Source: a virus
Direction: 5' to 3' (one strand)
Length of the DNA: 31,163 nucleotides
IMG/VR virus record: IMGVR_UViG_3300010392_000660
Span: 1 to 31,163 of that record
Positions 7,017-15,600 of the stretch are shown here, one piece after another (position 1 is the stretch's first letter; every line of letters begins with the position of its first letter). The notes beneath the pieces are model-generated. The model was not told the origin of the DNA. It did not search any database and worked only from the letters and a program-made list of their open reading frames with translations. The position numbers were made by a program, and so were the translations under genes.

Positions 7017-7715
7017 TTATAGCTCGGTTATTTCGCCAACCACCATCCATTCATTAGGGTCTTGCTTAATGAATGTGACAGTGCCATAGCGACGTGAAAT
7101 TGAAGACCCAGCTGGACTTTCGATAACGACACCACCTTCTGCTACCCAATCAACCGCCGCTGTGCCTTTACGAAACACCGATATTTGGGTACCTCTTTCA
7201 TGGTCAATGGTGGTATCATTTGGTACTGTAATAGTTTGCAGGGCGGGGGTTGGGGCCATACCCGTAGCTCTCAACATTCTAGACTTATCGGAAAATTGCA
7301 AAGTACGGTCTGCACCGAAGTCGGCAAAATTCCACAACTGATCGGCTGCTGTGGCGATTGAATCAACTACCCCCGTGAGTCTGTTATTCACATCTTGGAT
7401 TATTGAGGTAAGTTTATCCAAATTGTCCTCGTTAGTCAAAGAATCAAATGGGTCATGCCTTTCGTAGTCCGTTTCTTGTGTGATTGGAGTCACACGCTCA
7501 ATATGAATGTCCTGTAGGTTGGGGGGAGCTACCAAATATTCAACCGTTCCGCCGGGGTTAAGGTCCTGATCAACATTCAAGACTACTCCGCTAATGTCGT
7601 CAGTGAAATCGATAATGACCCACGTCACATCGGCTACCCTAAAATTAAAGGCAAATGAAGTTTGCGCCCCATTACCGATGTAATCGATAAAGTTTGTTAC
7701 GTCTAGTATGGTCAT
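7017..7715 (-). CDS. Tail fibre adaptor protein with T7-fibre-like N-terminal domain
   Basis: 232 aa. The first ~110 residues (TSFAFNFRV, then LNPGGTVEYLVAPP, TQETDYERHDPFD and LDKLTSIIQD) match the N-terminal adaptor of podoviral tail fibres and spikes that plugs into the tail. The same order occurs in the 229-aa protein at 11923-12612. The C-terminal half (DADRTLQFSDKSRML-like, then VVIESPAGSSISRRYGTVTF) resembles the small beta domain that ends many phage fibre adaptors. Its position between the repeat fibre and the 330-aa spike suggests it anchors one of them. RBS AGGA lies ~7 nt before ATG. Confidence 0.75.
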   Translation of the reverse strand: MTILDVTNFIDYIGNGAQTSFAFNFRVADVTWVIIDFTDDISGVVLNVDQDLNPGGTVEYLVAPPNLQDIHIERVTPITQETDYERHDPFDSLTNEDNLDKLTSIIQDVNNRLTGVVDSIATAADQLWNFADFGADRTLQFSDKSRMLRATGMAPTPALQTITVPNDTTIDHERGTQISVFRKGTAAVDWVAEGGVVIESPAGSSISRRYGTVTFIKQDPNEWMVVGEITEL

Positions 7716-7723
7716 AACTTATC

Positions 7724-10528
7724 CTATGTTATTATGATCACTCGGTTTTTCAATTCCGGTATCACTGTTAGTGGTGCATATGCAGTTAAAGTTAACCCTG
7801 CACTTGGTAGTTCAATTATGTGCTTTTCAGTGACTACCGCTTGTGGAGCGAACGCTGTTAAAGTAATAGCAGCATTTGCCAGTTGACTGAAGTTATTGTC
7901 GGTTGATACAGCCTGCGGAGCAAATGCCGTTACTGTTAATGATGCACTTGGCAGTTGACTCGTATTAGGGTCAAATGTCTCAACGGTCGGAGTAAACGCA
8001 GTAAGGGTCAGCGCTTGACTGGGCAACTGGCTAATGTTATGCTCAGTTGTGACGGCCTGTGGAACAAATGCCGTTAGGGTTAATGCCTGAGTGGCCAACT
8101 CACTTATATCACCAGCCCCACCTTCGGTTGTAACAGCTTGCGGAACAAATGCCGTTAGGGTCAATGCCTGAGTGGCCAGTTGACTGATGTTCGGGTCAAA
8201 AGTTTCTGCCGATGGAGCAAATGCTGTTAGAGTCAGCACCACTGATGGCAATTGGCTAATGTTCGGGTCAAATGTTTCAACGGTCGGGTCAAATGCTGTT
8301 ACTGTCAATGTTGCACTTGGCAATTGACTCGTATTAGGGTCAAATGTCTCAACAGTCGGAGCAAATGCCGTTAGAGTAAGCGCTACTGATGGCAACTGAC
8401 TCGTATTGGGATCAAATGTTTCAACGGTCGGGGCAAATGCCGTTAGGGTCAATGCCTGAGTGGCCATATCAACAAATTGATTATCGCCCTCAGTTGTAAC
8501 GGCCTGTGGAACAAATGCCGTTAGGGTCAATGCTTGAGTGGCCAACTCACTTATATGTTTCTCAGTTGTAACTGCCTGTGGAGCGAACGCTGTTAGGGTC
8601 AATGCCTGAGTGGCCAATTGGCTAATATTCGGGTCAAATGTCTCAACAGTCGGGGCAAATGCCGTTAGGGTCAATGCCTGAGTGGCCAATTGGCTGGTAT
8701 TATCTTCCCCCTCAGTTGTAACGGCCTGTGGGACAAATGTCGTTAGGGTCAATGCCTGAGTGGCTAACTCACTTATATGTTTCTCAGTCGTAATGGCCTG
8801 TGGGACAAATGTCGTTAAAGTTAGTGCCTGAGTGGCTAACTCACTTATATGTTTCTCAGTCGTAATGGCCTGTGGAACAAATGTCGTTAAAGTTAGTGCC
8901 TGAGTGGCCAACTCACTGAAATTATTGGCCGCAACCACCGCATCCGGGGCAAATGCCGTTAGGGTCAATGCCTGAGTGGCCAACTCACTGAAATTATGCT
9001 CAGTAGTAACGGCTTGCGGGGCAGACCCACTGAACGTGAGGGTAGCGCTGGGCAACTCACTTATGTGTTTTTCGGTCGTGACTGTTTGTGGGTCATAGGA
9101 CGTTACAGTAAGCGTAGCACCCGGTAGTTGACTAAAGTTGTTATCGGTTGATACGGCCTGTGGCGCATTGGCCGTTACGGTCAGTGTAGCACTTGGTAAT
9201 TCACTGACATTTGGATCAAATGTTTCTGCTGATGGGGCAAATGCCGTTAGCGCAATAGCCGCAGACGCTAATAGGGAAATATTCTTTTCAGTGGTTACTG
9301 CCGATGGCACATACGCAGTAACAGTTAAATTTTGTTTGGGTAACTCACTTATCTCACCGCCACCAGCGATAATGACTTTTTCGTTATATTTTTGGTCGGT
9401 GGCATCGTCATAAAAATAAGCAAGAACAGTGTCGCCATCACGTACATAAATATTGGATGAAAGATGGTTACAAGTAATACCATCAATTTCTTCATTTAGC
9501 CCCGACCATGTATCTCCATCATCGGTACTGGTTTTATAATAAATATCCTGATCATCGCCATTTGTCCCGCCACCTGAATATAAAATATGAAGATCGCCAT
9601 CAAGTTCAGCAATGCTGGTAATTGCATCCTCGCCATTTACATATGGATCTGTAATCGATTCAACCGTAGAAAATGTGGGGGTAGAAATATCATCTGAACC
9701 ATCTTCGGTTGATTGGTATACCCGTAAATGGTAATTAGAAGCACTTGATGATGCTCGGACGAAAGCACCAATTATGCGTTGAGTGCCGGCATCGTCGTAC
9801 GACACCATATTTGCATGGCCTCGCAGGGCAAAACCCGGAGCAGAACTAGAAAGATTTACGACCGTTGATAAACTGTCTGAGGGATCAACAGTTCTACCTT
9901 GTGTGTGTGCAGCAGTAATGGGCGGATCGTCGGCTACCGACGTTTGCTCCCACCACAGAATGTGCATATCGTCAGTAAGTGGCCCCTTGACAACATTTGG
10001 GTTGGCGTAATGGATATCACCAGCAGCGTCAAGCGCAACGGCCCCACCCCACGTTCCAGCAGGCGATGTACCAATTGTTCTTATATTTACATCGACGCGC
10101 TCTTTGGCGTCGCCCATAACCCGGTCAGTATCGCCAGCATATACAGCAACAACATCGCCATCAGAGCGAACATCAATAGAAATCCACCACTGATCGGGAT
10201 CATCGGCAACACTATCAATCTGTTCATCAGTAATGACCCAAGTTTTACTGCTTGTGTCAAAACATGAATAAGAATAAATAGCGCCATTACAATGAGCGAC
10301 ATGGATTAAGTCTCCACCATCATTTGCTGTCGCAAGGACTATTGATACATTAGAGGGCGAACCTGCAACATCACGCTGCGTCCATGAATCAGTGGGATCA
10401 GTTGCTTCCCATGCTTGTGGACCACCGGTAAAGTTGCGGGAGATAACCCAAACAGAACTACCAATCAAATAAGGCGGATGGTGGCCCGGCCCTCCTGTCT
10501 CAGTGCTAACTGTAGTTGGCAGCGCCAT
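7724..10528 (-). CDS. Giant repeat-containing tail fibre with N-terminal sialidase-like propeller
   Basis: 934 aa. Residues ~1-390 look like a sialidase-type beta-propeller, with an Asp-box STDDGDTWSG near residue 335 and other blade-like strands. Residues ~393-928 are 22 tandem repeats of 24-27 residues (core ISELATQALTLTAF, then a P-rich joint and a TTEKH or ETFDPN end), followed by a six-residue tail. The repeats are probably a stacked beta stalk. The order head-then-stalk, without an N-terminal adaptor, implies attachment through another protein. TAATG couples it to the methyltransferase-like gene. It is likely part of host recognition; catalytic sialidase residues could not be confirmed. 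Confidence 0.8.
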   Translation of the reverse strand: MALPTTVSTETGGPGHHPPYLIGSSVWVISRNFTGGPQAWEATDPTDSWTQRDVAGSPSNVSIVLATANDGGDLIHVAHCNGAIYSYSCFDTSSKTWVITDEQIDSVADDPDQWWISIDVRSDGDVVAVYAGDTDRVMGDAKERVDVNIRTIGTSPAGTWGGAVALDAAGDIHYANPNVVKGPLTDDMHILWWEQTSVADDPPITAAHTQGRTVDPSDSLSTVVNLSSSAPGFALRGHANMVSYDDAGTQRIIGAFVRASSSASNYHLRVYQSTEDGSDDISTPTFSTVESITDPYVNGEDAITSIAELDGDLHILYSGGGTNGDDQDIYYKTSTDDGDTWSGLNEEIDGITCNHLSSNIYVRDGDTVLAYFYDDATDQKYNEKVIIAGGGEISELPKQNLTVTAYVPSAVTTEKNISLLASAAIALTAFAPSAETFDPNVSELPSATLTVTANAPQAVSTDNNFSQLPGATLTVTSYDPQTVTTEKHISELPSATLTFSGSAPQAVTTEHNFSELATQALTLTAFAPDAVVAANNFSELATQALTLTTFVPQAITTEKHISELATQALTLTTFVPQAITTEKHISELATQALTLTTFVPQAVTTEGEDNTSQLATQALTLTAFAPTVETFDPNISQLATQALTLTAFAPQAVTTEKHISELATQALTLTAFVPQAVTTEGDNQFVDMATQALTLTAFAPTVETFDPNTSQLPSVALTLTAFAPTVETFDPNTSQLPSATLTVTAFDPTVETFDPNISQLPSVVLTLTAFAPSAETFDPNISQLATQALTLTAFVPQAVTTEGGAGDISELATQALTLTAFVPQAVTTEHNISQLPSQALTLTAFTPTVETFDPNTSQLPSASLTVTAFAPQAVSTDNNFSQLANAAITLTAFAPQAVVTEKHIIELPSAGLTLTAYAPLTVIPELKNRVIIIT
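7745..9352 (-). repeat. 22 tandem ~72-bp coding repeats in the tail fibre gene
   Basis: Twenty-two in-frame units of 72-81 bp encode the stalk of the 934-aa fibre. Each unit combines one of two first halves (ATQALTL or PSATLTV type) with one of two second halves (APQAVTTE or APTVETFDPN type). Three units carry a 2-3 residue insertion after TTEG. Units near the middle are almost identical at DNA level, while units at both edges are diverged, as expected from repeated unequal recombination. Confidence 0.95.
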
Positions 10529-11214
10529 TACGGTAGGTATTCCTCGCCATCAGGACTGATAACTTCAGCGCCGAGGGTAATGGTTTGAATATCCGCCAAC
10601 GAACGTGCCAGTGTTGGCCGAGCAATAAAAATTAAACGCTGAGAACCACCAAACCCATTGCCAGCATTTCTGGCATTAAGTATGTCCTGATCTGTCCACG
10701 TATCATCAATGATGTCTTCGAACACAACAATAGATGGCCAATTACCACCAAGCGCTGTGCGAATTTCTTGACGTTGTGGACCACTAGAAGCATCGTTCTC
10801 AAGAATAGTTACATTTGAACGGGGTTGCCCGTCATAAATACCGGCAAGTACAATTGCGCCGTGACCCGAATCGGGGTCATGACCTGCCGCCGTTACCGCA
10901 GCACGTAATTCAATTTCCTCGGTATTGGTTTGTTCGGCAGCAATATACTCAGAAATGTCAATGCCAACCACAGTAGCACCTGTCTCAACAACTACTGCAT
11001 CGACTCCCCAACCAAATCCTGCACCGACAACACAGACATACTCCGTAGAGGTAATGCCTAAAATGGGTACAAGCCTACCCCACATCTTCTGTAGGATAGG
11101 CTGCATAGCCCATTTATGATAGTTACACCGAATTTGATTCGGGTCTCCACCAAAATGACGACTAACCCTGATTGAGTATGACGCATCATAGTCGGCTTTT
11201 GTCCAGCCAGCCAT
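10528..11214 (-). CDS. Class I SAM-dependent methyltransferase-like protein in the fibre cluster
   Basis: 228 aa. A Rossmann-type SAM site is visible: VCVVGAGFGWG (motif I, residues 60-70), then VVGIDIS with Asp86 as the ribose-binding acid, and a later IVVFEDIIDD acidic strand. The first ~50 residues (NYHKWAMQPILQKMWGRL) resemble the N-terminal cap seen in small phage and bacterial methyltransferases. No DNA-methylase motif (DPPY/NPPY) was seen, so protein, sugar or small-molecule methylation is more likely. It sits among receptor-binding genes with a 5-nt gap upstream and a TAATG overlap downstream, so it is expressed late. Target unknown. Confidence 0.65.
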   Translation of the reverse strand: MAGWTKADYDASYSIRVSRHFGGDPNQIRCNYHKWAMQPILQKMWGRLVPILGITSTEYVCVVGAGFGWGVDAVVVETGATVVGIDISEYIAAEQTNTEEIELRAAVTAAGHDPDSGHGAIVLAGIYDGQPRSNVTILENDASSGPQRQEIRTALGGNWPSIVVFEDIIDDTWTDQDILNARNAGNGFGGSQRLIFIARPTLARSLADIQTITLGAEVISPDGEEYLP

Positions 11215-11219
11215 GAGTA

Positions 11220-11678
11220 CTAAACTCCAGGCATTGCTGCTTCGGTGTAACCGCTAGCATTAACCTGTAGTGTCAAAGTGTTGGTGTCGGTCGTTGTGAC
11301 ATCTGCTGGGGCGTTGTCCAACAGGCCGTAGAAACACAGCATGTCAAGCGGTGACGTCGCAGAGTCATTGTACAGGAACCAGAACCTCGCAACAATCGAC
11401 CCACCAGATGCAGTAAATACTGCGTCCTCAGAATCAAAGCGCCATGTACCGGCAACCGGCTCCGTCAGTGTGGCAGAGACAAGCGTATCACGGGCATAGC
11501 CGTTACCTGTAACTTCGTTAGTGATGTCAGCCAAGGCTTCGTGGGTCGCCTTATTTGGCACGTATGAGCTAGTAGTAAGACCAACGATAAACACATCGCT
11601 GTCGACATCGACGTTTTTGTTGTGCAATTCCCTGCCGTAGGAATCATAAACGTTTAATGTTCCAGTAGTTGTAGCCAT
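11220..11678 (-). CDS. Phage structural protein, fibre-cluster type
   Basis: 152 aa. The order (KATHEALADITNEVTGNGYARDTL, SEDAVFTASGGSIVARFWFLYND, LDMLCFYGLLD) matches a short beta-rich protein family common next to tail genes in podoviruses and siphoviruses, of unknown exact role. It has GAGG before ATG and TAATG overlap with the 81-aa gene. It is probably a virion component or fibre partner. No enzyme motif was seen. Confidence 0.65.
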   Translation of the reverse strand: MATTTGTLNVYDSYGRELHNKNVDVDSDVFIVGLTTSSYVPNKATHEALADITNEVTGNGYARDTLVSATLTEPVAGTWRFDSEDAVFTASGGSIVARFWFLYNDSATSPLDMLCFYGLLDNAPADVTTTDTNTLTLQVNASGYTEAAMPGV

Positions 11679-11923
11679 TAGAATTTCCTCAGTTCAGTTG
11701 CGTTAGTATCAATCATGGTGGCCCCGTCCCATTGGTACGCCCAAGCCCACGTATCTGCGGCCTTGTCCTTCATTACCGAAAAAGGGGCGGACAGGATTAG
11801 CTGTTCCTCTTTCGGCATTTTATCAATAGCTTCCCGATCTTTTGGCGAGAGGAGTATTGCTATGGCTTGCTTCGTTGAGTCGAACTCATACGTCTTATCG
11901 TTATGTTTAATTTTAACTAACAT
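11678..11923 (-). CDS. Small hypothetical protein
   Basis: 81 aa, unrecognised. ATG 11923 is chosen because it overlaps the stop of the upstream gene (TAATG) and has GAGG 11 nt upstream; the frame opening at 12001 would overlap that gene. The product is mixed charge: a short beta start (MLVKIKHNDKTYEFD) and a helical, lysine-rich centre (SPKDREAIDKMPKEEQ). Position suggests a fibre-associated or late accessory protein. Confidence 0.6.
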   Translation of the reverse strand: MLVKIKHNDKTYEFDSTKQAIAILLSPKDREAIDKMPKEEQLILSAPFSVMKDKAADTWAWAYQWDGATMIDTNATELRKF

Positions 11924-12612
11924 TATGGTAATACCTCTGTGTATCTTATTGTTATATGAATTGTATTGACGGTACCGCTCTGTGCGGTGGTTTCCAGCCA
12001 AATAAACGAATCAGCTGGGACGGAAGGATTGTCCATTACGGTTATGTCGTCTCCCGTGGTTATATTGGTAGTAACAGTACCACTAGTTATGATTTCTGTG
12101 CCTGCGGCATCCCTATCAGGACCATAACGAAGAGTCCATGTAACCGAAGGCAACGATGCTCCTCTTAATACAGCCCGGATTTCCGATACTTCCAATGCTA
12201 CCGGGGTAAAAAATAGGGTAACATCCTCCACACTGTCTGGGTTTTCAAGAGTAACTGACTTAGACTTCTGGGCTGTGTTCTTGTCCCGGTCTTGAATGGC
12301 CATGGTCAGTTTATCAAGTGCACCCTCATGGGATTCTGAATCGAATGGTCCATGCCTTGTATAATCCTGCAGTTGAGTTAGGGGCACATTCCTTGTCAGT
12401 ATGATCTGTTGGTCTAATGGCGGAGCAACGGTATAATCCACAGACCCACCGGGGTTCAACTCTTGATCACCGTTCAGAGTGATCTGGTCGAAACTAACCA
12501 AGTAGGATAGTGACAACCATGCCACATCATCGCACCTAAATACAAACGGGAAACTGACAGTCACCGCATTGCCTTGGAATGATATTTCCGATGTTACGTC
12601 TTGTACTGTCAT
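11923..12612 (-). CDS. Tail fibre adaptor with C-terminal beta-sandwich
   Basis: 229 aa. Residues ~1-115 share the T7-fibre-like adaptor (SFPFVFRCDDVAW, LNPGGSVDYTVAPP, TQLQDYTRHGPFD, LDKLTMAIQDRD) with the protein at 7017-7715. Residues ~120-229 form a compact beta domain (VEDVTLFFTPVALEVSEI, TWTLRYGPDRDAAGTEI, SFIWLETTAQSG) of a kind often found at phage fibre ends. It couples to the 1529-aa internal virion protein by ATGA and opens the receptor-binding cluster. Likely role: the structural connector between tail and side fibres. Confidence 0.8.
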   Translation of the reverse strand: MTVQDVTSEISFQGNAVTVSFPFVFRCDDVAWLSLSYLVSFDQITLNGDQELNPGGSVDYTVAPPLDQQIILTRNVPLTQLQDYTRHGPFDSESHEGALDKLTMAIQDRDKNTAQKSKSVTLENPDSVEDVTLFFTPVALEVSEIRAVLRGASLPSVTWTLRYGPDRDAAGTEIITSGTVTTNITTGDDITVMDNPSVPADSFIWLETTAQSGTVNTIHITIRYTEVLP

Positions 12613-15600
12613 GGCTTAAAGAACTCCGGTCCTTCAACTGGTTTCTTGATGATGTATTGTTTCTCTTCATCAGTGAGTTGATAACCCTCTCTGCGTACGG
12701 CCTCACGTAATTCTAAGTACGTGTCAACACTAACCGGGTGCTGAATAAGGTATGATACTTCTTTACCATCCGGTCCCATGCGCTTGTAGGTGTTGTTATC
12801 CCCACTGTGTTCGATCAAAAAGTTCAACATTTCCAATCTGCCAAACTTACTGCCCATACCAAGGGCTGTACGTAATGCCATATCGCCATCTGAGCCGGGG
12901 CCGATTTGGCCCTCTTCCACATACGAGTTCCAAAGACGAGTGTCCATCAAGGTAGTTACTGCTAAATCACGATTTTTGCCCATAAACTTTAGATATTCAT
13001 CGTACACAAACCCTTGACCGTTGTCCATGGCAAATAAATCAATCCCATCCCCTAAGCCACCCGGCCATGCTATAGTCTTATTGGGAGTAGATACTGGAAT
13101 TCTAGCATAGGCTAAGGCCATTGACTGATCATCAGCCGCTAGTGGGTCCCTGACATTGAATGGCACTACCGCACGATGATAAACATTACCATAGTAATTC
13201 TTAGGCTCCCCCCTCCAATCACGGGATGGGGGCAAGTCAGACGAATGTCCTTGACCAATATCAAGAAAACTAGGGGTTGCATTCATCATTTGTTTGTGCA
13301 TCTGGTCCAGTAGGTTAATACTAGTGGTACTGCGCATTTGTTTATCTTCTGGGCGACGTAAATCGCGTATGAAGTTAGGCACAAATACCGAAGTAACCAT
13401 ACTAGACGACACTGAGCGAATTCGGGATTCCTCTTTCGAGGATATGGCAGTTACCACATCCATCGCTGTAGACAAATAGGATTCGTCAAGGATCATATCG
13501 GAAGTATACAATAAACCCGCACCAATCCACTCCATGGCAGGTTTCTCTTGCTGTTGGGTCATGGCATAGTAGTCAAATACTGATGCTATAGTGGATAATG
13601 ATTGCCCAGCCGGGGCTGCACGATCCATGGAGTACCACTTGCCGTGAATTTTTATGGAGTTAGGTTGCCATCCCGCAGCTTCCCAAACTTTGCGCTCTTC
13701 CCAATTAGTCGGGCCGGTACCAGTAATGTCCCCATTTTGGTGCATTTCCGCTACCGTTAGCCATAGTCCCGCAGCTATGGTAAGACGGGCTAGAGCTTCC
13801 TGACTTTCTTGTGCTGTGCCATTCATGATGGAATGATAAGTTTTGGTCGGAGTCAGTAATTGCTGTCCGCCGATCATTTCCATTGAATAGCTGAGTAAAT
13901 TAGCCGGGGTACGTACGAATGGGATAATCATATTGACCGATAGATGCTTGTTCTGCATCTTGGCCGCAGATTCGGCTAGTGAAGACAATATGCCCCCGTA
14001 TATGTTGGGGTCATTAGTGTAAGTTTGTTTTTGTGCAAAAGCTCTAGCTTCACGTTCAGCAGCCCCGCCTAGTTCATCGGGGTTGTTGATATAATGCTGG
14101 TACCGTTCTTTATAATCCTTTTGCATGTGAACTTCTTCATACCTAGCTTTCATGCTGGCAATTTCATGCATCTTGGAATTATAGTATTGGTTCTTGAAAA
14201 AGGCATCGCCTGCCTCAAGTGCTCGAACCGGGGTAGTTAACGATTTGCCAACTCTCGATTCGGGTATGTTGAGCACGTTATAGCGAAGGCCGAGTTCATT
14301 CCAAACTTTACCCTCGCCAATATCACGGCCCATCAAAATTTCTTTGGCCAGCATCCAACTATCCCGCGCACCGGCATAATGACCTCGCCATTCGGCAGCT
14401 AATTGGTGTCTAGTCAACCGGTCAGCCGGGTCAGGCGCTTGACCATACTTGGCCCTTACGGATTCGGGGAAAGGCTTCATTAGCTGTTCCCACGCCAATT
14501 CACGGGCATACTGAACGTTATTGATACCCATTTTCACTGGGCTGACCATCAAATGTTGGTAAACACCGGAGGCTGAGTTACCGATAAAGTTAAATGCATG
14601 GGTGCGCCAACTTGACAGCATCATGTTATATCGTATGTTCAGCAACATCGCCGCTGTTGGATTGCCCCATATACTCTTACTAAGTTGAGTAAGAGTCTGA
14701 ACCTTGCCTTTTGTTCCTCGGGTATGCTTCTTATGCGCAAAGTCGGCCATCATGGTGATGGCCCGTTCCGTATTAGCACGACCACCCTGTATTCCGATTG
14801 AGTCCATCAGGGATTGATTGAAATCGTACACCCCACTAGCGGGCTTGGATCGTAGGATATTTAGTTGACGGGCAGCATTGCCTGATACACCATAAAATGT
14901 GTCCCGGGTAGTAACAAATATGGAGTGGGCGTTGTTGAATCTAGCCATATCACTATCAAGCAGTCGACCCTCGTTCCGCAATTTAGACTCTAACTGACGG
15001 GCCAAATCTAACATTCCATTTGCCTGCTTCTCGTAGATGTTTCTAAGTGCCAACAATTCAGCTGGTGACCAACCGCTATAGATTGGTTTCCTAGTTACAT
15101 CTATGCCTATTTCTTCCAACTCTTTAGCTATGGCGGCTTGTTCTTTATGAGTTGTCTCAACCTTTTTGAGTCTATTGGCCGGGTCTAGCGCTCGTTCATT
15201 CATTTCGATAATTTTGGCGGCGGTAGCGCCAAATGGGTCTAATTCCATTGGGCCAGCATTACGTGGGGCTGGAGCTTTATCGACTACTTCGAAACTTTTA
15301 CGTCGTGCATTTGACTCACGGCCAAGACTATCACGTAACTTGTACCAGCCATTCTTGGTGCGACCCACCACTTCGTGATGCTCGCCCATTTCGTCCACAA
15401 CTCGGCTTCCCGGGCGACCCTCAGATTTAATGACTATATCGCCACTTTCCAATTCCTTCATTTCATAAATTTTATTGGCGAGTCTTTGGGATTCTGGGTC
15501 AGAAATATCGGGTATAAACTCTTCGTTAGCTCCTTCCCTGCCCTTACGATCCGAGGCGCGATTCCAAGGAATAGGCTCCGATTTTCCAGCCAATTCACTA

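Noticed and set aside
7745-9352. Regular repeats that could suggest a CRISPR array
   Set aside because: Repeats are contiguous, in frame, without unique spacers, and encode a fibre stalk.
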